A DNA stretch of 64,000 nucleotides from Paenibacillus tundrae (GTDB lineage: Bacteria; Bacillota; Bacilli; Paenibacillales; Paenibacillaceae), in assembly GCF_030812775.1 (NCBI RefSeq), contig NZ_JAUSTI010000006.1, positions 124,001 to 188,000 of the forward strand, given 5' to 3'. Positions 45,628-54,758 of the stretch are shown here, one piece after another. The notes under the pieces are model-generated. The model had not been told where the DNA came from. It was given only the letters and a program-made list of their open reading frames with translations, and ran no database searches. Numbering within the stretch: position 1 is the first letter of the stretch; each line of letters begins with the position of its first letter. The position numbers and the translations under genes were made by a program.

Positions 45628-46446
45628 ATGCATCAAACTGAACATATTCAAGAAGCTAGAGATTACATATTAAGCAGAACCAGCTCCAAGCCAACGGTAG
45701 GTATGATACTGGGTTCAGGACTTGGCGCTCTCGCAGACGAAATTCAGAACGCAACGGTTATTCCATATAGTGAAATCCCATACTTTGCTAAGTCCGAGGC
45801 TGTGGGTCATGCCAACGAATTGGTGATCGGAGAGCTGATGGGCAAAACGGTTGTTGCGATGAAAGGACGTCTTCATTACTATGAAGGCTTTACACTGGAG
45901 GAAGTGACGTTCCCGGTACGTATGATGAAAGCATTAGGTGTAGAGCAATTGATTATTACCAATGCTTGTGGCGCGATCAATACAAGCTTTGAACCCGGTC
46001 AGCTTATGATCATTACAGATCATATTAACCTGGTGGGTAACAATCCACTGATGGGGCCAAACAATCCAGAACTGGGCACACGTTTCCCAGACTTGTCCCA
46101 GGTATACAATCCAGAGCTGCGCAGCATTGCACTTCGTGTCGCAGATGAGCAGAAGGTTAGCTTGCAGCAAGGAGTCTATGCTTGGTGGAGTGGACCGGCT
46201 TATGAGACACCAGCGGAGATTCGCATGATTCGTACAATGGGTGCAGATGCAGTAGGGATGTCGACTGTGCCTGAAGCTGTTATTGCGGTTCATGGGGGCA
46301 TGAAAGTGTTGGGCATTTCTTGTCTCACGAATATGGCCTGCGGTATTCTAGATCAGCCGCTTAATCATGAAGAAGTCATTGAAGTTGCTGCCAAAGTAAA
46401 AACAACGTTCACAGGGCTTGTCAAAGGTATACTGCAAGAGATGTAA
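45628..46446 (+). CDS. punA: Purine-nucleoside phosphorylase, PNP-I trimeric type
   Basis: Splits inosine, guanosine and their deoxy forms into base and (deoxy)ribose-1-phosphate in purine salvage. 272 residues, typical of the trimeric PNP-I/MTAP family. Motifs: GMILGSGLGALADEI (phosphate loop, about 27-41), GRLHYYEGF, VTFPVRMMKALGVEQLIITNACGAIN (about 92-117), YETPAEIRMIRTMGADAVGMSTVPEAVIA (about 191-219). One feature differs from the common G-VYAGVSGP block: here it is GVYAWWSGP (about 182-190). GGAGG precedes ATG 45628. The gene stands alone between small unknowns. Confidence 0.93.
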   Translation: MHQTEHIQEARDYILSRTSSKPTVGMILGSGLGALADEIQNATVIPYSEIPYFAKSEAVGHANELVIGELMGKTVVAMKGRLHYYEGFTLEEVTFPVRMMKALGVEQLIITNACGAINTSFEPGQLMIITDHINLVGNNPLMGPNNPELGTRFPDLSQVYNPELRSIALRVADEQKVSLQQGVYAWWSGPAYETPAEIRMIRTMGADAVGMSTVPEAVIAVHGGMKVLGISCLTNMACGILDQPLNHEEVIEVAAKVKTTFTGLVKGILQEM

Positions 46447-46493
46447 TCGGAAGAGCAGCATCTCTCCTAATATTGTAAGTTGGTGATCATAGG

Positions 46494-46539
46494 AGCATTG
46501 TCCAAGATAGAGCTGAATCTGTCTGGGCAATGCTTTTAT
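46494..46539 (+). terminator. Terminator of the purine-nucleoside phosphorylase gene
   Basis: AGCATTG-T-CCAAGA pairs with TCTGGGCAATGCT, a long stem with a small mismatch, followed by TTTTAT. Confidence 0.65.
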
Positions 46540-46683
46540 GTGCATATTTTTTTTGAAAGTTTACATAAAGGATGAGTCCAATTGCGTAGCAAGATGGGCG
46601 GAAGTTCTCTCGTGTTTTCGTTTCTCTTATTGTACAGTTGTAGGATATGGGAACGTGAAGATGATGAAAGTGAGGTACTTTAA

Positions 46684-47607
46684 GTGCAGAGTATTAGGAG
46701 AACAAAACAGATTGAAGGCACAACAACACCTGGCATCATACATAATGGCGGACAGCATTTTCTCATACCCCTGCAAATCTATGAAGACGGCATGATCAAT
46801 TGCTGGGAACTATGCGATCTGAAAGAGCTGAAGCAGAAAATCGAGTCGTATTGGTTAGGCCCTGATGTACCTGCTGGAGAGACGATCTCCATTCATGGAT
46901 TGGGTGCTTACCGAGTGGAGCAAGCGGACTGGACACATAACAATAGCAGTTATTATGAACATATCGAGCGTAAGATCAGAGCGCTCAATCCTGAATTTCG
47001 TAATATATTCGAAGTCACACCACGTCTCCAACAACAGAGGGAAAATAGAAGAGTATCATATTCGCCTCAAGCGGTTGATTTTGCAGTAGTGCAGGAACTG
47101 TTCTATGAGACGATTCAGGGCGATGGCTTCTCTATTTTCATGAAATATGAAGGACAACATTACCTGGTTCATCTGGTGGTATATGAGAATGGTAAAGTGG
47201 CGATCTATCAGTTGCCCGAGTATGTCGAGATGGCTATAGATGAATTGGCAACGTGGTTTCGGGATGGAACCTTCTTTACGACGATAGATCGCCCGGTAGC
47301 TATTCGGATACTGGATCTGGGCGAAGTGACGTTCTCAGAAGAGCAATATGCCGAGAATGTTGAGGATAAATACAAGGAACTACTGGATATGTATAAGAAA
47401 TTGACGGGAGAACAGACCACGTTTGAGGCATGTCGATATGCATACCACATGTATCTGGAAGATCCGAGTGAATTCAACCGAGCTGTGATGAAGGAAAAAT
47501 ATGAACGGGTACCCGAGCATCAACGGATGTACTTGGGCGATATGGATAGCCGGGACATGGATTATCAGCGAATTATATATACGCCAGAGGAGAAACGAGA
47601 AGTGTAG
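46684..47607 (+). CDS. Hypothetical protein with two tandem repeats of one domain
   Basis: 307 residues from GTG 46684 (GAGG about 10 nt upstream). Two copies of one domain can be seen. Copy A is about 17-100, opening IIHNGGQHFLIPLQIYEDGMINCW; copy B is about 148-245, opening FSIFMKYEGQHYLVHLVVYENGKVAIY. Each begins with GG/EGQH-(F/Y)-L-(I/V) and a following E-(D/N)-G strand. A helical C-terminal part (about 246-307) is charged. No catalytic residues are obvious. It is directly upstream of an SMI1/KNR4 gene, which suggests a shared antitoxin/immunity or polymorphic-toxin-related background. Confidence 0.62.
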   Translation: MQSIRRTKQIEGTTTPGIIHNGGQHFLIPLQIYEDGMINCWELCDLKELKQKIESYWLGPDVPAGETISIHGLGAYRVEQADWTHNNSSYYEHIERKIRALNPEFRNIFEVTPRLQQQRENRRVSYSPQAVDFAVVQELFYETIQGDGFSIFMKYEGQHYLVHLVVYENGKVAIYQLPEYVEMAIDELATWFRDGTFFTTIDRPVAIRILDLGEVTFSEEQYAENVEDKYKELLDMYKKLTGEQTTFEACRYAYHMYLEDPSEFNRAVMKEKYERVPEHQRMYLGDMDSRDMDYQRIIYTPEEKREV

Positions 47608-47659
47608 CCTTTGCATCTCAAGCAGAGGTGACCCATTCATAAGGAGGATGAGGTGTGGA

Positions 47660-48187
47660 ATGAGTAGGCAGGCTGAACAATTGTGGCAACGTATCATTGC
47701 CAAAGGGACAAGTGTTGATCCAGGCTTTGAAGTGGCACTTCATCTCCAGCCGGGAGCGACAGAGGCAGATTTTCGTTCTGTAGAGAATGAGTTGGGTGTG
47801 ATATTGCCAGAAGAGATGAAGGCATTATACCGAATCCATGATGGACAGATATGGGACATCGGCGGTGCTGCTTTTGTCCGAAACCTAACGCTAACCCCTC
47901 TTGCGCAAGTGAAGGAGAATTGGGCTTTTCTTCAGGATGAATTCGAACCCGATGAGTTGGAACCTGACATTGATGATGCGATTAAACCATTGCTCTGGAA
48001 CGCCAAATGGGTTCCTATTGCCGAGAATGGTGGGGGAGATTATCTATGTCTGGACACGGATCCTGCATCTTCGGGAAATGTGGGACAGGTTCTGTATTTC
48101 TGGCATGATTGGGGTAAACGTTCAGTTGAGGCTCCGGGATTATTTGCTTTTTTGGAGCTATGTTTAGAGGAAGAGGACGATGATTAG
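47660..48187 (+). CDS. SMI1/KNR4-family protein
   Basis: 175 residues from ATG 47660, 12 nt after AAGGAGG; an ATG at 47648 abuts the site. Clear SMI1/KNR4 domain: the helix PGATEADFRSVENELGVILPEEMKALYRIHDGQ (about 31-63), then IPIAENGGGDYLCLDTDPAS (the NGGGDYLCLD motif, about 133-148), and WHDWGKRSVEAPGLFAFLELCLEE near the end. In bacteria such proteins are often immunity factors for secreted nucleases. Here the toxin gene is absent. The gene overlaps the transcript of the tandem-domain gene by a short 52-nt gap. Confidence 0.85.
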   Translation: MSRQAEQLWQRIIAKGTSVDPGFEVALHLQPGATEADFRSVENELGVILPEEMKALYRIHDGQIWDIGGAAFVRNLTLTPLAQVKENWAFLQDEFEPDELEPDIDDAIKPLLWNAKWVPIAENGGGDYLCLDTDPASSGNVGQVLYFWHDWGKRSVEAPGLFAFLELCLEEEDDD

Positions 48188-48217
48188 AACTCTCGGATTG
48201 CAACACTTTGAAACACC

Positions 48218-48264
48218 AAAACACTTAAAGCGTCGTCCTTGGAAGGAAACATTTAAGTGTTTTT
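48218..48264. terminator. Bidirectional terminator
   Basis: AAAACACTTAAA (48218-48229) with TTTAAGTGTTTT (48252-48263), and an inner TCCTT/AAGGA. Serves the SMI1-type gene and the converging MFS gene. Confidence 0.7.
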
Positions 48265-48292
48265 AATGTGTTTATCGCCTTGTTATACGAAT

Positions 48293-49525
48293 TTAATTCA
48301 AAGATTTATGCTGTAGAGCAGAGAGATCACCGTTCAATTGTTTCAGATTTGGAAGATATATAGCAGCTATAGAGCAGATGAAAGGAAGAAGTCCGAGAGA
48401 TACAAATAAGAAGGGTAGACCATACAATTCGGCTACGGCCGCACCTGCAAAAGCTCCTACGGGTTGAAGTCCACCACCAATTAAGAAACGAATAGAATTG
48501 ACCCGGCCTTGCATGGAGCTAGGTACAAGTGTCCCGTGTAACGAAGAACTGAGAGAACCGAAGAAGGGACCCGCTACTCCTGCGGCACATAAGGCAATAA
48601 GTGCAAATGGGTAACTCGGAAATAATCCTAATAAGGCATTACAAAGCCCAATGACAGCTAAGCTACACAGCATGACGGTTCGTCTTTTCTTAATCTCACC
48701 GATCCATGAGATAACGGCTAGCCCTAGGAGTGTGCCAAATGCAGAAGCAGTAGTCAGTGTTCCCATAGCGGCAGCATCTCGGTGTAGCACTTCGCTTACA
48801 AAAGGAATCATCATCGTCCAGATGGCAACGGATGACATGTTGCTGATGGAAACCATCATCATGATCGAGAGCATCGCTGGGAATCTCCGATAGAATGAGA
48901 AGCCTTCTCCAATATCTCGAAGATAAGCTTGAAGTGAGAAGGTGACTTGTGATGCTGCTGGTTTCTGCATAGTGGGCAGATAGAGCAGGGCAGTAATGGC
49001 TGCAAGGTAACATATAGCGTTGATACCAAGCGTAGGCAACGCACCAGCAGCAGCCGTTAGCGCTCCGGCGATGGCTGGCCCGAGCAAAGCAGCGGCGTTA
49101 CGACAACCATCAATGACTGCAAATGCCCGTAACAATTTATGTTCACCAGCGACACCCGGTACAACAGCCATGGCTGTGGGCATAAATAGAGCGGAGCAGG
49201 CTCCACTGAGTGCTGCGGCAACGAACAGATGCCAGAGTTGCAATTGTCCTGTAATCCCCATACTAAGTGGAAGCAAAAGAGCCAGAAGCCTTACTGAGGC
49301 TAATCCAGCCATAAACTTTCCACGATGCAGACGGTCGGATAAGGGCGATCCAAGCAGCCTGAAAGTCACCTCGGGAATGCTGAAACTGAGTGCCATAGCC
49401 CCCATAGCAAGCTTCGAGGCAGTTAACTCATAGACCAGCCATTCCATAGCCAGCAGACCGAACACATCACCGAGAGAACTGAGTGTAACTGTAGCTAATA
49501 AACCATAATAACTTCGTTTAAGCAT
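48293..49525 (-). CDS. Major facilitator superfamily exporter
   Basis: 410 residues and about 12 membrane helices. Starts at ATG 49525 with GGAGGAATC upstream; ATG 49552 has no site. The MFS loop motif between helices 2 and 3 is recognised as GSPLSDRLHRGKFM (about 58-71). The closest pattern is the EntS/MFS_3-type drug or siderophore exporter group. It is the second gene of a unit with an ArsR-like regulator that starts 57 nt upstream, a layout typical of an exporter controlled by its own repressor. Confidence 0.88.
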   Translation of the reverse strand: MLKRSYYGLLATVTLSSLGDVFGLLAMEWLVYELTASKLAMGAMALSFSIPEVTFRLLGSPLSDRLHRGKFMAGLASVRLLALLLPLSMGITGQLQLWHLFVAAALSGACSALFMPTAMAVVPGVAGEHKLLRAFAVIDGCRNAAALLGPAIAGALTAAAGALPTLGINAICYLAAITALLYLPTMQKPAASQVTFSLQAYLRDIGEGFSFYRRFPAMLSIMMMVSISNMSSVAIWTMMIPFVSEVLHRDAAAMGTLTTASAFGTLLGLAVISWIGEIKKRRTVMLCSLAVIGLCNALLGLFPSYPFALIALCAAGVAGPFFGSLSSSLHGTLVPSSMQGRVNSIRFLIGGGLQPVGAFAGAAVAELYGLPFLFVSLGLLPFICSIAAIYLPNLKQLNGDLSALQHKSLN

Positions 49526-49581
49526 ATAGATTCCTCCGCAGGGTAGAATCAAGCCATTTGTACAGAGGAAGTTGCCTGAAT

Positions 49582-50487
49582 TCAGCTTCCAATATAAGCT
49601 CCAATCTGCTGTGAGAGGTTGTTCAGAGCTTCCAAGCGCAGGCTATATTCCGTGTTCTTGTGGTCATAATGTACGATAATTAGTCCGGCTGCTCGCAGGG
49701 CAATGAGATGGTAATGTATTGTGCTCTTCGATAGTCCTACCTCGCGTACAATCTCAGTAAACGTCAATTGCTTACCAGCCAGTAGTCGTAAAATGAACAA
49801 TCTAGTTTCATCCGATAGTGCTCGGGTTAGACGCAGTAATCCAGGGTTGGGTCTTCCCGGTTCGGTGGGAAGAATGTCACACGAGTAACTGGTGAAGATG
49901 ATCTCGTCAAAGATCGCTGAGGTGACAAATGGACTCGCATGGTATTGAGGAATAAGAATTACCTTGTTCAGCACACCGTTAGGATAGATTCGCATACCCT
50001 GTGTAGCTTGTTCATAGACCTCTTGGTCATTTCCTCCCTGTATACGGGCACGTCTAGTCTTCGCCTCGTGCGAGAGACCTTCGATAATAGCTGGATTGAT
50101 GTTTTTAAAGTAGTGTTCATTCCATTCCCGGATGGCTTCAGATGTCCGGCTGCGAAGATCGGGCAGATTAGAGGGTACAGACAATTTCAAGCCGGCAGCG
50201 ATATCATACAATTGTCCCGAAGACAAACCTTCAAGCCAATCCAAAAATCCTTGAACCGAGCGATCCCCAGGGCAATGCCATATGTATGGTGCAAGACTGA
50301 AGTTGTCTGTAGCTTTCATCGTATCTCTCATGTTTTGCAGCTTGGCTGGTGCAAATTGATCCTGTACATCACGAATCCACAGTTTTCCAGCATCGAGAGC
50401 TGAATGATTTTGTTTACCCATAAAAGCGGACAGACTGCTTACACATTCATAAATGGGTGCAAAATCAACCTCCACTTGATAGTTCAT
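49582..50487 (-). CDS. ArsR-like winged-helix regulator with N-terminal ligand domain
   Basis: 301 residues. The N-terminal three quarters (about 1-220) resemble the DUF5937-type regulatory region found in ArsR-type repressors. Residues 222-300 are a winged helix: LTRALSDETRLFILRLLAGKQLTFTEIVREVGLSKSTIHYHLIALRAAGLIIV. No metal-binding cysteine pair is seen, so a metal is an unlikely signal. It is probably the repressor of the MFS exporter gene that follows. A leader of about 240 bp lies between it and the divergent GNAT gene. Confidence 0.85.
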   Translation of the reverse strand: MNYQVEVDFAPIYECVSSLSAFMGKQNHSALDAGKLWIRDVQDQFAPAKLQNMRDTMKATDNFSLAPYIWHCPGDRSVQGFLDWLEGLSSGQLYDIAAGLKLSVPSNLPDLRSRTSEAIREWNEHYFKNINPAIIEGLSHEAKTRRARIQGGNDQEVYEQATQGMRIYPNGVLNKVILIPQYHASPFVTSAIFDEIIFTSYSCDILPTEPGRPNPGLLRLTRALSDETRLFILRLLAGKQLTFTEIVREVGLSKSTIHYHLIALRAAGLIIVHYDHKNTEYSLRLEALNNLSQQIGAYIGS

Positions 50488-50790
50488 AGTAGTTGTATCG
50501 TTCCTTTCCTTTAAGTATGTAATCTATCAATCTATCTTTGTTGTTCTATATTTATAGAACTAGTAATTTGTTTTATTATATACGAACGATAATGTTGTTA
50601 CAACATAAAAATTCAAACATGCTTCTTCTACATTTTCCAACGTAAATGAAGAGTAGTTTACTTACGAGAAGCAGCTTCGTAGTGTGAATATTTGTAGTTC
50701 ATTCATGACTCTGTTGTCCTAGTAAGTAAAAAAATGAATGTAACTTTGTTTTCAACGATGTATAGTGAGGTTCTAGAGAGGGGTGTTGAG

Positions 50791-51234
50791 GTGGTTGCAG
50801 TTGCGTTAAGACAATCACATCAGGAAGACCAGGAACAGCTTGCAGAATTAAGAGCCTTAGTTCTGTACGATGATCTAACGCGGTTAGGGAGATATGATGA
50901 GGTGAGGGTACGTGAACGTTTCCGTACAACATTCGATCCCGACTATACGTGGATTATTGAAGCTGAAGGCTCAATGGTGGGATGCATTGCATTTAAGCCT
51001 AGAGCAGAGGCATATTTGTTAGAACACTTTTATATTCATCCAGACCATCAGGGCAAACGAATTGGAACACAGGTGCTGAACATGTTACTGAATCGGGAAG
51101 AGATTCGGGGCAAACGAGTTACCTTAAATGTGCTGCAAGGAAGCCCAGCGCGGCGATTGTATGAGCGTCTAGGGTTTGTTCTGGATACGGAAGATGAGGT
51201 TGACGTGTTTATGTCCAAGCTAGTTCCAGAGTAG
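50791..51234 (+). CDS. GNAT-family acetyltransferase
   Basis: 147 residues from GTG 50791 (VVAVALRQSHQED) with GAGAGGGG 7 nt upstream; in-frame ATG codons at 50734 and 50758 lack a site. GNAT features: strand WIIEAEGSMVGCIAFKP, motif A FYIHPDHQGKRIGTQVLNMLLN (about 89-110), and VTLNVLQGSPARRLYERLGFVLD. Substrate unknown. It faces a minus-strand terminator of the next operon. Confidence 0.8.
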   Translation: MVAVALRQSHQEDQEQLAELRALVLYDDLTRLGRYDEVRVRERFRTTFDPDYTWIIEAEGSMVGCIAFKPRAEAYLLEHFYIHPDHQGKRIGTQVLNMLLNREEIRGKRVTLNVLQGSPARRLYERLGFVLDTEDEVDVFMSKLVPE

Positions 51235-51267
51235 TTTGCAAGTCAGATGGGATAAAGAATAGAAACA

Positions 51268-51298
51268 AAGAAAAACCGCTCCAAGGTTGGGAACGGTG
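51268..51298 (-). terminator. Minus-strand terminator of the YesN-type regulator
   Basis: On the minus strand ACCGTTCC pairs with GGAGCGGT (one G-U), followed by TTTTTC. It lies 80 nt past the regulator stop. Confidence 0.6.
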
Positions 51299-51378
51299 AG
51301 ATAATGAACAAGAAAGCTCGACGTTGAATGTTCAATGTTAAAAGCTTGAAATGGATCGTATGTCTGTGAAATGTACCC

Positions 51379-52728
51379 TTATTGGTGGGTCATGTTTCTC
51401 CGATACTGGTATGGCGTGACGCCGTACTCCTGTTTGAACAACTGAATGAAATACTGAATTTTACGGTAACCGATCATTTGCGCGATATCGGCTATACGGA
51501 GTTCGGAATCTTGGAGCAACTGGGAAGCTTTCTCCAACCGTTTCCTCGAAATATAGTTGGACACGTTCTCTCCGGTCTCTTGTTTGAACAGCTTGGAAAA
51601 GTAGACAGGATGAAGATGCGCGACTTTTCCTAGTTCATCGAGACTAAGACCGTGGGAAAGGTGGTCTTCAATGTATTTTCTTACTTTATCAACGATCGTT
51701 TGAATGGACATTTGTTTGTTGATACGGATTCTGCTGAACATGTCGATGAGAATTGGCCCGAACTTGTCGGGGTCTTGAAGCCGATTGAACATCCAATCGG
51801 CTATTTTTGTTGTATCCTGATTTTTGTCCTTGAGATAGATGTACGTGATGATCTCCATTAGAAAAATTTGTTTTTGTTTTCTGTTAGCGATTCGCTCATA
51901 CGTATGTATGATATTGCCTATCGTTTCCGAATCACTTTCCACTGAAGAGAGGGCAGTTAACCCAACGAAATCGCCAGAGCTTACGTTCTCATTCAGGAAG
52001 AAACGGTAAAAGTGCTCCCGTGTTTCATTCCGGTTGGTCAATGCGAACGGTGAGGACAAGGCCACTTGATTCCACTGGGCAGCGAATCTCCGTGCTGTTT
52101 CTTCAGGTATACAGGCGACCAGATGTGATCCTGAAGGCCAAACGAATGAAGTAGATGACTCTGCAACAGTTTGTTGTACACGTTCTACATCTGCTTCGGT
52201 GTAATGCTCAAGCTTGAAGAAGCAATAACGATGGTCTGCTAAACATGCTGCGTATACATCATACTCTTCCTTTAAGGTTTCGTTCTGAGTAAGTAGCGAG
52301 AGTAGGTAGCCCATCCCATTAAAATGCTCCCAATTGGCGGAGTGAACAGGACGTGACTTCTGGATCTTTTGAATAGCTTTGGACATCGCATGCTCTACGT
52401 CGTCTTTATCAACAGGTTTAAGTAGATAGTCCAGAGCCCCGAGACGAATTCCTTGCTGTGCATAATCGAACTCGGAATATCCAGAGAGGATGATGACTTT
52501 GGTTGGTAAGTTGTTTTGATGAATGTGGTGCAGCAGATCGATTCCCGAAACCTCAGGCATGCGAATGTCTGTAATCAAAATGTCGATCAGGCTTCCGTTC
52601 AACATTTCTCTCGCTTCAATGGAATTGGTCGTTGTCTCAATCTGATGAATACCGAAGGAACGCCAATCCACCAAATGTTTCATATACTCCACGACATAAT
52701 GTCCATCATCAACAATTAACAGCTTCAT
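51379..52728 (-). CDS. YesN-type response regulator with AraC domain
   Basis: 449 residues; ATG 52728 overlaps the kinase stop by 4 nt. Receiver domain (about 1-125): LLIVDDGHYVVEYM, Asp in DILITDIRMPEVSG, Lys in LLKPVDKDD. The usual second acidic residue of the DDE start is replaced: it reads DDG, a small departure. C-terminal AraC double HTH: LDELGKVAHLHPVYFSKLFKQETG and IADIAQMIGYRKIQYFIQLFKQEYG. Likely activates the divergent permease/GH43 operon. Confidence 0.9.
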   Translation of the reverse strand: MKLLIVDDGHYVVEYMKHLVDWRSFGIHQIETTTNSIEAREMLNGSLIDILITDIRMPEVSGIDLLHHIHQNNLPTKVIILSGYSEFDYAQQGIRLGALDYLLKPVDKDDVEHAMSKAIQKIQKSRPVHSANWEHFNGMGYLLSLLTQNETLKEEYDVYAACLADHRYCFFKLEHYTEADVERVQQTVAESSTSFVWPSGSHLVACIPEETARRFAAQWNQVALSSPFALTNRNETREHFYRFFLNENVSSGDFVGLTALSSVESDSETIGNIIHTYERIANRKQKQIFLMEIITYIYLKDKNQDTTKIADWMFNRLQDPDKFGPILIDMFSRIRINKQMSIQTIVDKVRKYIEDHLSHGLSLDELGKVAHLHPVYFSKLFKQETGENVSNYISRKRLEKASQLLQDSELRIADIAQMIGYRKIQYFIQLFKQEYGVTPYQYRRNMTHQ

Positions 52729-54437
52729 ATGCTCTCTCCTTTCTCAGTCGGAACGTGAATCATTAGCAGGACAGACAGCCCGCCCCAGTCGTTGGTTGAA
52801 AATGCTAACCCACTACGATCGCCATACGTATTTTTTAGACGCCGATTAACATTCCAGAGACCCACACCTCGGGTTCCCTCAGGCGGGGTGTCACGATCAA
52901 GCTGAGTCTCCAGCTTTTGGATTTCATCCGGTGTAAGACCTCTTCCATCATCGGATACCCGGATGAGAATGACTTCCTCTGCTTGCTTAACATCGATGTT
53001 TACCCGATTGGCTCCCTGTTGCCCTTCAATACCATGCTGAATCGCGTTCTCCACGACAGGCTGGATGATCAATGGCATGAGTGGAAGAGAGGTGAGTTCT
53101 GACGGAAGATCGATGGCATACTCTATTTTTTTACTGAGGGTCATGATGATTAAGAAGTGTTCTGCAAACTGCAATTCCTCTTGTAACGTGACTTCATGTT
53201 TATCCAGTCTGGTCAAGTAACGATAATATTCAGCCAGATGTTTACTCATTCGCATGACAGCATCAGGCGAGAATTTGGCTACGGACATAATGAAGAATAA
53301 ACTGTTGTACAGAAAATGAGGATTAATCTGGGCTTGCAGTTGTTTCAGCTCTGCACTCCTTCGGAGTTCCGTCTCGGTCTTCAAGGACACAAACAGATCC
53401 TGAATCTCGGCTACCATGTGATTGAAGCTGCGAAAGAGGACGTAAAATTCGTTATCCGTATTTTCCGTAATTCGTGTACTATGATTGCCCTGCTCAACCT
53501 GTAAGAACTTTCTCTCCATTAAGCGGATGTTACGATCATAATTCCGATAGAACGTAAAGATGAGAATCAGCCCTAGTGTCAGAACGGCTATAATACTGAT
53601 AAGGAATACCTTTCGGTTATGATCTAGCGGTTTAAGGAAATCATTTGTACGTGTATAGGTGATCAGATAGGTATCGAGTGCTTCAATATAACGGGAGAGA
53701 ACATAGTAGTTTTCGGATTTCGTGTGATAATCATATTTAAGTGTGGCTCCTTCTTGCGGTAACAGAAGTTCTGAAATCGCTTTCAATAGATCGTTATCTA
53801 CTTCATTCTCGTCCCATAATCGGTGATCGTCAAACCATAGAAAAGCATTCGAGCTATCATTGTTAACAGCCTTCTGAAGTAGGCTCTTCAGGTAATCGTT
53901 GTTCAGCTTAACGCCAACAACATATTGAACCGGCTTTAATTGCTCGGATTTTTGAATGTAAGGGTAAGCTGCAAAATAATACAAGCTATCATTGATAATA
54001 CGCCAGCCGGGTCGCTGAATCTCGTTAAATGGAAGTCGCGCCTCCAGCGAATTGCTGGTAGACAGAAATGTTCCTTCGTTTTTCCAATAGATTCCGATGG
54101 ATTCAATCGAGCGGCTAGACAGAAGGGTTTGGCGTAAGCGATCGACAATATCATTTTTCTTCATCTGAGAGTCGTAGTTACTCAGTTCCAGCACTTGCCT
54201 TTGATAAAACCTCACATCACTATCAGCCGCAAACTGAACCCCGTACATATTAGCCTCATACATAATACCGTCAAGGATGCCCTTGACATAATCAAGCTGG
54301 TTTTTGGAGGCTCCGATCATATTTTCCTCCAGTGTCTTCGAGCTCAATCGATTCATCACGAAGAATAGACTCAGTGTTAATAACAGAAAAAAAACAAAGA
54401 AGTAGATAAAACGTTTCATGTACATTTTTCTAATCAT
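52725..54437 (-). CDS. YesM-type sensor histidine kinase
   Basis: 570 residues from ATG 54437 with GGAAAGGAA upstream; upstream in-frame ATG 54533 has no site. Order: membrane helix (about 9-29), extracellular sensor (about 35-275, with an apparent Cache-like fold), second helix (about 278-300), HAMP (about 300-355), His_kinase with LQAQINPHFLYNSLFFIM, and HATPase_c with PVVENAIQHGIEGQ and VSDDGRGLTPDE. It is transcribed away from the transporter operon, with two cre-like sites in the shared promoter region. Confidence 0.9.
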   Translation of the reverse strand: MIRKMYMKRFIYFFVFFLLLTLSLFFVMNRLSSKTLEENMIGASKNQLDYVKGILDGIMYEANMYGVQFAADSDVRFYQRQVLELSNYDSQMKKNDIVDRLRQTLLSSRSIESIGIYWKNEGTFLSTSNSLEARLPFNEIQRPGWRIINDSLYYFAAYPYIQKSEQLKPVQYVVGVKLNNDYLKSLLQKAVNNDSSNAFLWFDDHRLWDENEVDNDLLKAISELLLPQEGATLKYDYHTKSENYYVLSRYIEALDTYLITYTRTNDFLKPLDHNRKVFLISIIAVLTLGLILIFTFYRNYDRNIRLMERKFLQVEQGNHSTRITENTDNEFYVLFRSFNHMVAEIQDLFVSLKTETELRRSAELKQLQAQINPHFLYNSLFFIMSVAKFSPDAVMRMSKHLAEYYRYLTRLDKHEVTLQEELQFAEHFLIIMTLSKKIEYAIDLPSELTSLPLMPLIIQPVVENAIQHGIEGQQGANRVNIDVKQAEEVILIRVSDDGRGLTPDEIQKLETQLDRDTPPEGTRGVGLWNVNRRLKNTYGDRSGLAFSTNDWGGLSVLLMIHVPTEKGESI

Positions 54438-54541
54438 GTGTGTTCCTTTCCGATACGCAGAACTTGAAGTACGACCGAATGCAATTCCATTTTCATCATA
54501 AGCCAAACTAAATAAAAGCGGAAGAGTAACCATGCTTTAAA

Positions 54542-54556
54542 ATGAAAGCGGTTTAA
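54542..54556 (+). promoter_or_regulatory. CcpA cre-like site, distal
   Basis: ATGAAAGCGGTTTAA matches WTGNAANCGNWWNCA at 14 of 15 positions. Confidence 0.45.
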
Positions 54557-54603
54557 AAATGATTCAGATTGGGGTTATGATCTTCACATTTTGGCATTTT
54601 GAC

Positions 54604-54618
54604 ATGAAAGCGCTTTTG
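54604..54618 (+). promoter_or_regulatory. CcpA cre-like site, proximal
   Basis: ATGAAAGCGCTTTTG matches at 13 of 15 positions and contains the perfect palindrome AAAGCGCTTT. It abuts a possible -35 TTGACA. Confidence 0.4.
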
Positions 54619-54758
54619 TTAAGCTTACATTACGAGGACGCGTCCCCAGAGCCAACGTAGAGGAGGTATGCATCATTAATGAGATTGGTTCCGTAAAAAC
54701 AGGCTCGAATATAGCGCCCACACCCAAGGTTCCTCGGCGAACACCTTGGAAGAAGGAA

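Larger units (their letters stand above)
54438..54758. promoter_or_regulatory. Divergent promoter region of the galactan-type locus
   Basis: Shared by the kinase gene (minus) and the first permease (plus). It contains two cre-like sites (54542-54556 and 54604-54618), a TTGACA at 54599-54604 that could serve as a -35 element, and an AGGAGG at 54661-54666 that has no ATG/GTG/TTG start in the permease frame. Confidence 0.55.
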
